Part shown: one piece after another, positions 15,001 to 22,665 of the stretch | Position numbering within the stretch: position 1 is the stretch's first letter | Layout: each line of letters opens with the position of its first letter | From: Spirochaeta africana DSM 8902 | GTDB lineage: Bacteria; Spirochaetota; Spirochaetia; DSM-27196; DSM-8902 | Assembly (NCBI RefSeq): GCF_000242595.2 | Contig: NC_017098.1 | Span: 2,108,001 to 2,172,000, forward strand | Direction: 5' to 3' | Length of the DNA stretch: 64,000 nucleotides | Program-made: the position numbers and the translations under genes | Notes under the pieces: generated by a model | Told to the model about the DNA's origin: nothing | What the model saw: the letters and a program-made list of their open reading frames with translations, nothing else | The model's database searches: none

Positions 15001-16985
15001 GTAATCCAAGGAACACCGGTTCGCACGGTCTGCTGTACAACCTGCTGACCAGCGGAACCTTCGATAGTTACGAGATTTCCCAACGCAGCAGAATCATATT
15101 CTTGAACACCGTGATTTTTGTCGGGGTGTTCACCCTGACCCTTTTCTCTGCCATTTCGTTTTCCAACGGTAACCTCCCCCTGGGCCTTTCGACCACCAGC
15201 GTGGCGCTGGTCCTGATTTTCGGCTTTATCTTTATTCGGCTCACCCATCGTTTTGTGGTTGGCGACTACATCGCGTCCCAGTCGATTTTCCTGCTGTATT
15301 GTTATTTATATCTCTCGGGCGGTGAACAGGGTTCCGGGGTATTGTGGTTGTTCAGCTATCCTTTGATCGCGCTGTTTTTGCACCGCATCAGAACCGGAAG
15401 CCTGCTGTCTGGACTGTTGTTTGTGATCATGCTGCTCGGCCTGTTTCATCCAGGCATCGGCAGCTGGGATTTTCAGCTTCAGTACGGCATGCGCATAATT
15501 GGCAGCTATCTCTTCATCTACATTTTTGGCCTTATCTATGAAATGGTGCGCGAGGCAACCCAGCGCAGCCTGGCAGAAACCAATACGGAGCTCAGTCGGA
15601 TCGCCAGCGAGCTGTCGCAGGAGAAAATCCAGTCGGATGCTATATTCAAAAATGTACAGGAGGGCATCTTCGTAATGGATGATCAGTTCAGGGTGCTGCC
15701 CACCTACAGCAGTTTTCTGGAATCGCTGCTGGAAACCGACAGCATCGATGGTGAATCACTGCCAGATCTGATCGGTGGATACCTTACACCCAGGAATGCC
15801 GAGTCGTTGCGGGATTATCTGCCCATGCTGCTCAATGACAGCCTCAATCCTGACCTCATCCAGGATATCAATCCCCTGGAGGAGGTCCAGTTGGGTATAC
15901 CAGTCGGCGACGGGGATCTCAGGCAGAAAACCCTGCAGTTTCGATTTATCCCGATGAAAACAGGCGCTGATCAGCAGCAGATCCTGACAGTGGTCTACGA
16001 TGTTACCGCCCGGGCCGAACTTGCCGCCAGAATGTCTGCCGAGCAGCATCGTCATCAGCGAGATATGGAAACCTTGTTTCAGGTCCTGCATGTCGATCCG
16101 CAGCTGATGGCCGAGTTCATAGAGGATACCGAACAGGAGCTTGACTCAATCAATGCGCTGCTGCGCAACAAACAGCTTTCAATACCCGAAACCCTGACAG
16201 CGATTTTTCAATCCATGCACAGTATCAAGGGCAACGCTTTGCTGCTCGGGCTGGAGGAGCTTGGCATAACCCTGCATCACCTGGAGCAGCATATCAAGGA
16301 CATCCAGGAGCTTGCCAATCCGGACTGGCGGGATCTGCTGCAGCTTACGGCAGATCTGGGCGAGATCCAGCAGGCAATCGAGGACACCAGTGCCATTATC
16401 CAGAAACTGGTTACCTTTCAGACAGCCTCAGCCGAGGCCGGGTTGTCGCAGGCCGGGTTGCTGGAGCGGGCCATCCGCAGAATTGCGGAGCGGGAAAGCT
16501 CACTGGCTGGCTGTCCGGCCACTATCAGCTTTTTTGGCTTCGAACTGCTTACCGACAGACTGCGTCGGCCCATACGCGACATACTCATTCAACTGATCCG
16601 CAACTCCTTCGCTCATGGCCTGGAGTCGCCTGAAGAGCGGCAGCGGGTCGGGAAACCGGAAACAGCGGTGCTGCAGATCTCCCTGCAAAAAACCGGATCG
16701 GCGCTTACCCTGCGTTATCGGGATGACGGGAGGGGACTGGACCCCGACCGGATCAGGGCAAAAGCGACCCGGCTGCTGCCGGAAAAAGCCGGGCTGCCGG
16801 ATACCGAGATTATTCGGTTGGTGTTTCATCCCCGGTTTTCTACGGCAGAGGATACCGATCTGAGCGCCGGACAGGGGGTCGGGCTTGCGTTCGTGCATGC
16901 ACGAACAGCGGAACTGGGTGGGCATATCCGTATATACAACAAACCCGGCATCGGTTTTCAGTTGGTGATAACCGTGCCGGGTTGA
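14997..16985 (+). CDS. Membrane-anchored CheA-like histidine kinase with Hpt domain
   Basis: 662 residues. Residues 30-185 hold about five or six hydrophobic segments. A coiled linker (190-215) leads to a PAS-like domain (215-340, beginning AIFKNVQEGIFVMDDQF). An Hpt domain follows, with the phospho-accepting His408 in MHSIKGNALLLG. The CheA-type ATPase comes last: N-box LIRNSFAHG (Asn536), G1 DDGRGLD (576-582), G2 GQGVGLAFV. There is no CheW-like P5 domain, and the dimerisation helices are short. The gene overlaps cheX by ATGA. It looks like a receptor and CheA-type kinase in one chain. The signal sensed is unknown. Confidence 0.8.
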   Translation: MSNPRNTGSHGLLYNLLTSGTFDSYEISQRSRIIFLNTVIFVGVFTLTLFSAISFSNGNLPLGLSTTSVALVLIFGFIFIRLTHRFVVGDYIASQSIFLLYCYLYLSGGEQGSGVLWLFSYPLIALFLHRIRTGSLLSGLLFVIMLLGLFHPGIGSWDFQLQYGMRIIGSYLFIYIFGLIYEMVREATQRSLAETNTELSRIASELSQEKIQSDAIFKNVQEGIFVMDDQFRVLPTYSSFLESLLETDSIDGESLPDLIGGYLTPRNAESLRDYLPMLLNDSLNPDLIQDINPLEEVQLGIPVGDGDLRQKTLQFRFIPMKTGADQQQILTVVYDVTARAELAARMSAEQHRHQRDMETLFQVLHVDPQLMAEFIEDTEQELDSINALLRNKQLSIPETLTAIFQSMHSIKGNALLLGLEELGITLHHLEQHIKDIQELANPDWRDLLQLTADLGEIQQAIEDTSAIIQKLVTFQTASAEAGLSQAGLLERAIRRIAERESSLAGCPATISFFGFELLTDRLRRPIRDILIQLIRNSFAHGLESPEERQRVGKPETAVLQISLQKTGSALTLRYRDDGRGLDPDRIRAKATRLLPEKAGLPDTEIIRLVFHPRFSTAEDTDLSAGQGVGLAFVHARTAELGGHIRIYNKPGIGFQLVITVPG

Positions 16986-16995
16986 TGTTCATGCA

Positions 16996-17940
16996 TCAGC
17001 GGAATTCCTGGTACTCCCTGATGCGCTCGGCTGAACGCAGTTTCTGGATTGCCTTCTCCTGAATCTGCCGCACCCGTTCCCGGGTAATACCGAGGAAGCG
17101 ACCGGTTTCTTCCAGGGTATAAGGTCCCTGCCCCTCCAGCCCGTAACGGAGGGTGATTATCCGTTTCTCGCGCTCGGTCAGCTCATGGAGAACATGTTTA
17201 AGGGTGTCTTGCAGCGACATATAAAACACCGACTCGAATGGCGGCTCGCTATGTTCATCCTCAATCAGTTCAGACAGTGAGGTACTGCTGTCGTCATCTA
17301 CGGTGGTATCAAGCGATGTTGTATCCTGACTCAGTCGCATGATCTCCTTTACTTTCTCTTCGGGAAGATCCATGTACTCGGAAATTTCGCGATTGTTGGG
17401 ATCCCGCCCCAGCTCCTGGGTTAGATGCTTGGCCACAAAGAAACATTTCTTGATGGTATTCAGCATATGAATCGGAATCCGGATGATCCGTCCCTTGTCG
17501 GCCAGTGATTTGATGATTGCCTGACGAATCCACCAGGTACCATAGGTAGAAAACCTGCAGCCCCTGGTATAATCAAAACGTTCGACTGCCTCGATCAGTC
17601 CGATATTGCCTTCATCAATCAGATCCAGCAGATTCAACCCTCGATGCTGATACTTTTTGGCAATCGATACCACCAGTCTCAGGTTGGCGTTGATCATCCG
17701 CGATTTCTGTTCGCGCAGTTCGCGCTCCACTGTACTGCTGCGCTGCATGTAGTCATGTGCATCTCCTCCATGCACCTGATACTCACTGGTAACGCGCTCC
17801 AGTTCGTCGCGCAGCTCGACAATCCTGCGCCCGATCTCCAGCTCCTGTTCAACTGTCAACAGCTTATACTTCGCTATCTGTTTTAAATACAGGGAGAGCG
17901 AATCACTGTCTCCAACCGCTATCCGGGAATCTTTACCCAC
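16996..17940 (-). CDS. rpoS: RNA polymerase sigma factor, RpoS-like group 2
   Basis: 314 residues, close to RpoS length. Region 1.2: DSLSLYLKQIAKYKLLT. Region 2: NLRLVVSIAKKYQHRGLNLL, DLIDEGNIGLIEAVERFDY, and the -10-binding RFSTYGTWWIRQAI. Region 4: LRYGLEGQ, TLEETGRFLGITRERVRQI. Region 1.1 is absent, as in group 2 factors. About 25 extra residues lie between regions 1.2 and 2.1. The start is GTG 17940 with GGAG 7 bases upstream. It lies directly downstream of an NlpD-like gene, the same order as nlpD-rpoS in enterobacteria. A general stress or stationary-phase role is inferred. It converges on the kinase gene with a 10-base gap. Confidence 0.85.
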   Translation of the reverse strand: MGKDSRIAVGDSDSLSLYLKQIAKYKLLTVEQELEIGRRIVELRDELERVTSEYQVHGGDAHDYMQRSSTVERELREQKSRMINANLRLVVSIAKKYQHRGLNLLDLIDEGNIGLIEAVERFDYTRGCRFSTYGTWWIRQAIIKSLADKGRIIRIPIHMLNTIKKCFFVAKHLTQELGRDPNNREISEYMDLPEEKVKEIMRLSQDTTSLDTTVDDDSSTSLSELIEDEHSEPPFESVFYMSLQDTLKHVLHELTEREKRIITLRYGLEGQGPYTLEETGRFLGITRERVRQIQEKAIQKLRSAERIREYQEFR

Positions 17941-17990
17941 GTAGTCACTCCATACACCAAGTTTACCGAAATAGCCCTCTCCTCAGGTCT

Positions 17991-18019
17991 AACCTATCGC
18001 GCATTTTCCAACCCGTCAA
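17991..18019 (-). promoter_or_regulatory. Promoter of the sigma-factor gene
   Basis: Minus strand: -35 TTGACG (18014-18019), 17 bases, -10 TAGGTT (17991-17996), leaving a leader of about 45 bases before GTG 17940. The 124-base gap from 17941 to 18064 holds nothing else that I recognise. Confidence 0.5.
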
Positions 18020-18064
18020 ATTTAATTTCTCAAATACGGCACGATTCTTGCATAAACAGCGCTA

Positions 18065-18922
18065 TCATGAACGTGGTGAGTTCTCCGGCTCAACAAACTG
18101 ATCATCCTTCCAGATGCTGAAAAACACGGTGTTGCGCCGGGTTAACTGTCCTCCGCCGACGGTTCCTATCCGGGCGCCGGGGGTCACTTGCTGGCCGACA
18201 CTCACCTCTGGCTGATCGTTTCCGCCATATACATAAATATATCCCTGAGATGAACGCACAAAAATTACATGCCCGAATACCGCATGTGGTCCGCTGTAGA
18301 TCACCCTGCCGCTGCTGACGCTTACCACCGGGTCGCCAGGATTCCCGGATATGTACACCCCGGGAAACTTGCCGTCAGCTGTGGAACGCTCGCCGTCATG
18401 CGGCCAGTGGTAGTCTCCCCCGGTACGGCTGCTTTCACGGCCTGTTTGCAGGCGAGAGCCGTCAAACTGAGGATCTCCAAGAGGCTGAAGATCCGGTGGG
18501 TCTGAAGGTTCAACGGCTATACGCTGCTGATCGTCAGAGGATGATTCTTTCTCCGGCAGTCTGAGTTTCTGACCTATCCGCAGTACATCGGATTCGTCGA
18601 GCTGGTTCAGCTGTCGAATCGTTGCAACCGTAGTGTTGTGCCGGCGAGCCAGACCAAACAGGGTATCGCCACGCTCTACTGTGTAGGTCTGATAGTCTGA
18701 CGGGAGCTTCAGCTGCTGTCCGGCAAATATGCGGGCTTCTTCATCCAGTCCGTTCAGTTCACGCAGTGCATCGACAGTCACATCATACCTGCGGGATATG
18801 CTGTACAACGTATCACCACGGCGCACCTCATGAACCGGAGCATCGTCGGCATGCAACGATAGAGTCGTGAGCAGCAGAAAAATGCACAGAACGCCTGAAC
18901 TGGAATGTAGATTTTTTCTCAT
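18065..18922 (-). CDS. NlpD-like protein: two LysM domains and a degenerate LytM/M23 domain
   Basis: 285 residues from ATG 18922. Signal peptide residues 1-25 (cleavage near LHADD), then two LysM peptidoglycan-binding domains: HEVRRGDTLYSISRRY and YTVERGDTLFGLARRH. A C-terminal M23-like domain follows. Its zinc ligands are gone: the Asp of GxDI is Tyr (PGVYISG), the usual YAH is YGG (IYVYGGND), and HLHFE is TVFFSI. It is therefore unlikely to cut peptidoglycan. It resembles E. coli NlpD/EnvC, which activate cell-separation amidases. A GAAGGTG site lies before the ATG. It lies upstream of the RpoS-like gene. Confidence 0.85.
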   Translation of the reverse strand: MRKNLHSSSGVLCIFLLLTTLSLHADDAPVHEVRRGDTLYSISRRYDVTVDALRELNGLDEEARIFAGQQLKLPSDYQTYTVERGDTLFGLARRHNTTVATIRQLNQLDESDVLRIGQKLRLPEKESSSDDQQRIAVEPSDPPDLQPLGDPQFDGSRLQTGRESSRTGGDYHWPHDGERSTADGKFPGVYISGNPGDPVVSVSSGRVIYSGPHAVFGHVIFVRSSQGYIYVYGGNDQPEVSVGQQVTPGARIGTVGGGQLTRRNTVFFSIWKDDQFVEPENSPRS

Positions 18923-19021
18923 GAGCACACCTTCTGTGTGAATGATCGACAGAAACAGTGCCTGGCATAAGAGGGAGTAGCTGGTTTGGAAAGGAAAGAT
19001 ACACCGGAATGATAGAAAAAA

Positions 19022-19094
19022 TCGGGCTGAGTGGATTCGAACCACCGACCTGATCGTCCCGAACGACCCGCGCTAGCCCCTGCGCTACAGCCCG
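19022..19094 (-). tRNA. tRNA-Pro (anticodon CGG)
   Basis: 73 bases. The acceptor arms CGGGCTG / CAGCCCG pair fully, discriminator A. Anticodon stem GGTCG/CGATC with loop TTCGGGA gives anticodon CGG and G37, as usual for proline. T-arm GGTGG TTCGAAT CCACT. CCA is not encoded. A terminator lies between it and tRNA-Asp, and no clear promoter of its own is visible. Confidence 0.93.
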
Positions 19095-19113
19095 ATTTGT
19101 GATGTAGGAAAAA

Positions 19114-19135
19114 AAACCCCGCCTGAGCGGGGTTT
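19114..19135 (-). terminator. Intrinsic terminator after tRNA-Asp
   Basis: Minus strand: a 9-bp stem AAACCCCGC / GCGGGGTTT with a 4-base TCAG loop, followed by an eight-T run (19109-19116 on the plus strand as A). It lies between tRNA-Asp and tRNA-Pro. Confidence 0.8.
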
Positions 19136-19136
19136 A

Positions 19137-19210
19137 CGGGAGCGACGGGACTTGAACCCGCGATCTCCGGCTTGACAGGCCGGCGTGTTAACCGACTACA
19201 CCACGCCCCC
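19137..19210 (-). tRNA. tRNA-Asp (anticodon GTC)
   Basis: 74 bases. Acceptor GGGGGCG / CGCTCCC (one G-T pair), discriminator G. Anticodon stem GCCGG/CCGGA-type with loop CTGTCAA gives GTC. T-arm GCGGG TTCAAGT CCCGT. CCA is not encoded. A near-consensus promoter lies 14-42 bases upstream. Confidence 0.95.
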
Positions 19211-19223
19211 TCAACGAGTACGG

Positions 19224-19252
19224 AATATACCAGAGTCGTGATTAGGTGTCAA
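19224..19252 (-). promoter_or_regulatory. Promoter of tRNA-Asp
   Basis: Minus strand: -35 TTGACA (19247-19252), exactly 17 bases, -10 TATATT (19224-19229). The start would be about 19217, seven bases before the tRNA. Confidence 0.85.
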
Positions 19253-19284
19253 TCGGCTGGTGATATTTTTTTTGAAAACTTGCG

Positions 19285-19367
19285 TAGTGACGCCAGTTTT
19301 GTTGTTTCCCCTCTGAGAAAGCGACAGGAGGCCGTGGTGGCCCCAAACAACAAAACTGGCATCAGTA
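19285..19367. mobile_element. Miniature inverted-repeat element (MITE) related to the insertion sequence
   Basis: 83 bases bounded by TA. The ends are 23-base inverted repeats with two mismatches: TAGTGACGCCAGTTTTGTTG at the left, and inverted at the right TACTGATGCCAGTTTTGTTG, both followed by TTT. The outer 17 bases match the ends of the insertion sequence (CTGACGCCAATTTTATT) with three or four changes. About 37 internal bases code for nothing. It lies in the 290-base gap between tRNA-Asp and the chaperone gene, outside both promoters. Confidence 0.75.
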
Positions 19368-19428
19368 AGAAAATCACACACAGCTCTTCGGATATCCTTA
19401 CGGGCTTGCCGGCACAGTCCCGGTTTCG

Positions 19429-19457
19429 TTGACAAACGCCCTTGGCCGTGCTACCGT
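19429..19457 (+). promoter_or_regulatory. Promoter of the PpiD/SurA-like gene
   Basis: -35 TTGACA (19429-19434), 17 bases, -10 TACCGT (19452-19457). A leader of about 38 bases carries AAGGAA before ATG 19502. Confidence 0.55.
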
Positions 19458-19501
19458 TTGAACGATCTAAATCCATATCATACCGCAAGGAACACACTCG
19501 T

Positions 19502-21040
19502 ATGGCCTCAAAAAAAGATAGCAATATTTCACGATTCCCGGAAAAGGAACCTGGCAAAAAAACCGGCTCCCGCCGCACCGGTCTGTATATTTTCAGTGTC
19601 ACCGTACTGGTAATTATCGTTGTCACCTTTATTGGCGGTCCGTTGATCGGCAGTATTGGCGGTCCCCAGGCTGGCGGACGCCTGATTTTCGGGTATTACC
19701 GCCGCACGCCGATTGAGTATGCTCCCGGCAACTATTTCGCCCGGCAGCTGCAGATGCTGGAGCGCCAGTTTGCGCAAAGTGGCATGGAACAGCAGGACAC
19801 CCAGATGCAGGTGTTCCAAATCTGGCGCGGTGCGTATGACCGTACCCTGCTGCATACTGCGGTGTTGCACCAGGCTGAGCGCAGCAACATCCCGGTTAGC
19901 AGCGAACAGGTTGATCAGGCGATTGCCCGTAATCCGGAGTTTCAGGAGGATGGCCGCTTCAGCCTGCGTCGCTATGAGCGCCTGAGCCCCCAGCAGCAGT
20001 ATCAGCTGCGAGAGATAACCAGAGAAAACCTGCTGCATGAGCGGTATCTGAACGATATGTTGCAGCACAACCTTGCCGCCGACAATGAGACGGCACATTT
20101 TGCCGGCATGGCATCCCCGGAGCGACGCATCAGCTATGTTTCGTTCCGATACAATCAGTACCCTGAGGGTGAGCTCCAGGCCTTTGTCCAGGAACGACCT
20201 GAGCTTTTCCAGTCAATCGAAGCAGCCAGCATCACCCTTCGCCGTGATCAGCATAGCCGGGAGGATGCCGAGGCAATCCGTGATCGGATCCTGGCCGATG
20301 AAATCAGCTTTGGGGAAGCGGCACGCACGTACTCGGCAGACATGTTCGCCGAGATCGGTGGTGATGCCGGGGAGCTGTATTTTTATGATCTGCTGCCTGA
20401 CTACCCGTCCGAGCAGCCGCTGGAATCGGTGTTTACCACCGCAGAGGGCGAAATCGCCCCGGTGGTCGAGTCCAACTTCGGCTATGTGATCTATCGCATC
20501 AATCGGGCAGCACGTGATGCATCCCCTGATGATCAGAACATCCTGAACGAAGCCCGCAGCTATCTGCAGGATTTTGAGCGCGGCCGCATTGCAGACTACT
20601 TTGCCGGGCTCGCACAGGAGTTCGCAACCGATGCTCGCGACAACGGATTTACTGCTGCTGCATCGACCCGAGATATCGAGGTACACGAAACCGATTTCTT
20701 TGCAATCAACTATGGCGAGCTGCCCTACTTCTCTGCCCCGGCACGGAACACCGAGCTGGGCAACGTTAGCACCAACCGCAATTTCTTTGAGGCAAGTTTT
20801 GGCACCCCGCTGGACGCCGTTACCGAGCCGGTTGCGTTGCAGGACAGGGTGATTGTCCTTACCCCGGTCGAGGAGCGGGATGCTGAGTCCAGCCGCCAGG
20901 AAATGCTGTCAGGTTTTTATCCAAGTTTCGTACAGCAATCTGCGGGCACCCGGCTTGAGAATATTTTGCTTAACCCTGATCACATCGATGATCGTTTTAT
21001 GGACACCCTGTTCACACATGTACTGAATTTAGAAGGCTGA
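19502..21040 (+). CDS. Membrane-anchored PpiD/SurA-like periplasmic chaperone
   Basis: 512 residues from ATG 19502. A basic N terminus is followed by one membrane anchor (about residues 27-45), then a SurA-N/PpiD-like helical chaperone region with VDQAIARNPEFQEDGRFSLR (about 130-215). A parvulin-like domain follows (about 240-345): SFGEAARTYSADMFAEIGGD, ESVFTTAEGEIAPVVESNFG, YVIYRI. It would assist folding of exported or outer-membrane proteins. Whether the parvulin site is active is unclear. The DUF115 gene follows with a 2-base gap. Confidence 0.82.
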   Translation: MASKKDSNISRFPEKEPGKKTGSRRTGLYIFSVTVLVIIVVTFIGGPLIGSIGGPQAGGRLIFGYYRRTPIEYAPGNYFARQLQMLERQFAQSGMEQQDTQMQVFQIWRGAYDRTLLHTAVLHQAERSNIPVSSEQVDQAIARNPEFQEDGRFSLRRYERLSPQQQYQLREITRENLLHERYLNDMLQHNLAADNETAHFAGMASPERRISYVSFRYNQYPEGELQAFVQERPELFQSIEAASITLRRDQHSREDAEAIRDRILADEISFGEAARTYSADMFAEIGGDAGELYFYDLLPDYPSEQPLESVFTTAEGEIAPVVESNFGYVIYRINRAARDASPDDQNILNEARSYLQDFERGRIADYFAGLAQEFATDARDNGFTAAASTRDIEVHETDFFAINYGELPYFSAPARNTELGNVSTNRNFFEASFGTPLDAVTEPVALQDRVIVLTPVEERDAESSRQEMLSGFYPSFVQQSAGTRLENILLNPDHIDDRFMDTLFTHVLNLEG

Positions 21041-21042
21041 TC

Positions 21043-22590
21043 ATGCCTGATCAGCGCCGCGAGATTGCTGCAGCGGGCGACCAGGTCACTATCGATGGTC
21101 GCCCGATGTACACCGCGCCGCCTGCCGCCGGGATTACGCGCCGTCTTTCGGCCGTCCCGGTCCAGGACGATACCCTGTATATCGTATGCAGTCCGCTGCG
21201 GGGTTTCGGGATAGCCGAGCTGCAGCAAATGCTGCCGGAATCGTCATTGATATGTGCCCTGGAACTGGATTCCCGGGTACATGCCGAGTTTGGTGCTGCC
21301 GGCTGCCCTGCGGGGATAGCATACTATTCAGCGAACGATCTGGGAAAGCTTGAGCAGCTGTTGCGGGAAGCGACCTCACGGGGTGTGCGTCGAGTGCAGT
21401 GCGTATCCCTGAATGGGGGCTATCGCCTGCATGCCGAACGCTACCGGAAAATAGAACGCAGCCTGCTCACCATTCTGCGGGAAGAATATCAGAACCGCGC
21501 TACTGCACTGCACCTCGGCCGACTGTGGATCCGCAACTCTATTCGCAACTTCCCTGCTGCAATCAGCACCCCGCAGCTGCTGACCGGCAACACCAGCCTC
21601 CCTGCGGTAGTACTGGGAGCCGGTCCCTCAACCGACCTGATCCTGCCATATCTCGAAGCAATGGCAGAGTCTGCCATCCTTATTGCAGTAGACACAGTGC
21701 TGCCATCGCTGCTGTCTGCCGGCGTTGTACCGGACATCGTACTGGCGCTGGAATCTCAATTCGTTAATATCTATGATTTTGTCCCGGGGATACCCGACTC
21801 AGCCTTGTATGTACTGGACACCAGTTCCTATCCGGGACTGGCGCATGTGCTGCCCGAGGATTTGCTGTGCTGGGTACACACGCCCTTTGCCCGGCTGTCG
21901 CTATTGAATCGTTTGTATGCATCACTGCCCGGTTTGACGCCACTTGGCAGCGTCGGTCCTGCGGCCTTGCAGCTGGCTCAACAGCTGTGCCGGGGCGCGA
22001 CTATCTGTGCCGGAATCGATTTCGCGTATACGGTAGAAAAAAGCCATTGCCGCGACAGCGCACCGGTTCTGAACGACCGTCTTGCCCGGGATCGGCAGAG
22101 TTGCCCGGTATGGTACCGCCAGGCTGCTGCACGCAGCCCTCGGCTGCAGCAGGCACGTGACGGCAGTGTGGTGTATACCGACCTGGTGCTGCAGCGCTAT
22201 CAGGAGACCCTTCAGGCGCATGCGCGAGGGTTTTCTGTCCGCACCATAGCTGGTCCCGGTCTGCCTATCGGGCTATCAGTTCAGGAGGCCGGAGCGTTTC
22301 TGAGCAGCAGTGCTGGGGGTGAAAAAATCGGTCAGCCCGGATCCCGCAGTCGACAGCGGATGCTGCGCAGGGCACTGACCAGACAGAACCTTGCTCCAGC
22401 CGGGGCTGCTGCACCGCATATTCAGCGGGAGCTGGCATATCTGGCGTCTGCCCGCACGGCTATTGCCAGCCGAAAGGATATCCATCCGGAAACCGACTAC
22501 ATCGCTTACGGCCTCGGCCCTCAGCCGACTGCAGCCCAACTTGACCTGATGGCACGCTATTACCAGGATCGATGGTCACAACTGGGCTGA
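21043..22590 (+). CDS. DUF115 (6-hydroxymethylpterin pyrophosphokinase MptE-like / Maf-type) protein
   Basis: 515 residues. The central part carries the DUF115 pattern: VVLGAGPSTDLILPYLEAM, then ILIAVDTVLPSLLSAGVVPDIVLALE, and later TICAGIDFAYTVEKSHCRDS. This Rossmann-like domain occurs in motility-associated (Maf) flagellin-modifying proteins and in MptE pterin kinases. In a flagellated spirochaete a flagellin-modification role is plausible but inferred. It is probably co-transcribed with the chaperone. Start ATG 21043. It converges on lepA with a 75-base gap in which no hairpin was seen. Confidence 0.75.
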   Translation: MPDQRREIAAAGDQVTIDGRPMYTAPPAAGITRRLSAVPVQDDTLYIVCSPLRGFGIAELQQMLPESSLICALELDSRVHAEFGAAGCPAGIAYYSANDLGKLEQLLREATSRGVRRVQCVSLNGGYRLHAERYRKIERSLLTILREEYQNRATALHLGRLWIRNSIRNFPAAISTPQLLTGNTSLPAVVLGAGPSTDLILPYLEAMAESAILIAVDTVLPSLLSAGVVPDIVLALESQFVNIYDFVPGIPDSALYVLDTSSYPGLAHVLPEDLLCWVHTPFARLSLLNRLYASLPGLTPLGSVGPAALQLAQQLCRGATICAGIDFAYTVEKSHCRDSAPVLNDRLARDRQSCPVWYRQAAARSPRLQQARDGSVVYTDLVLQRYQETLQAHARGFSVRTIAGPGLPIGLSVQEAGAFLSSSAGGEKIGQPGSRSRQRMLRRALTRQNLAPAGAAAPHIQRELAYLASARTAIASRKDIHPETDYIAYGLGPQPTAAQLDLMARYYQDRWSQLG

Positions 22591-22665
22591 TCACAGCTCG
22601 ACTTTGCTGATCACACCCCGGTGCCGTCCTGCCCGGTGCCACAGTCGTACGGATCGGCAGCTTCC

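Noticed and set aside
18931-18958. Small CACAC/GTGTG hairpin near the ribosome-binding site of the NlpD-like gene
   Set aside because: The stem is only 5 bp and leaves the GAAGG site in the loop, so a regulatory claim is not supported.
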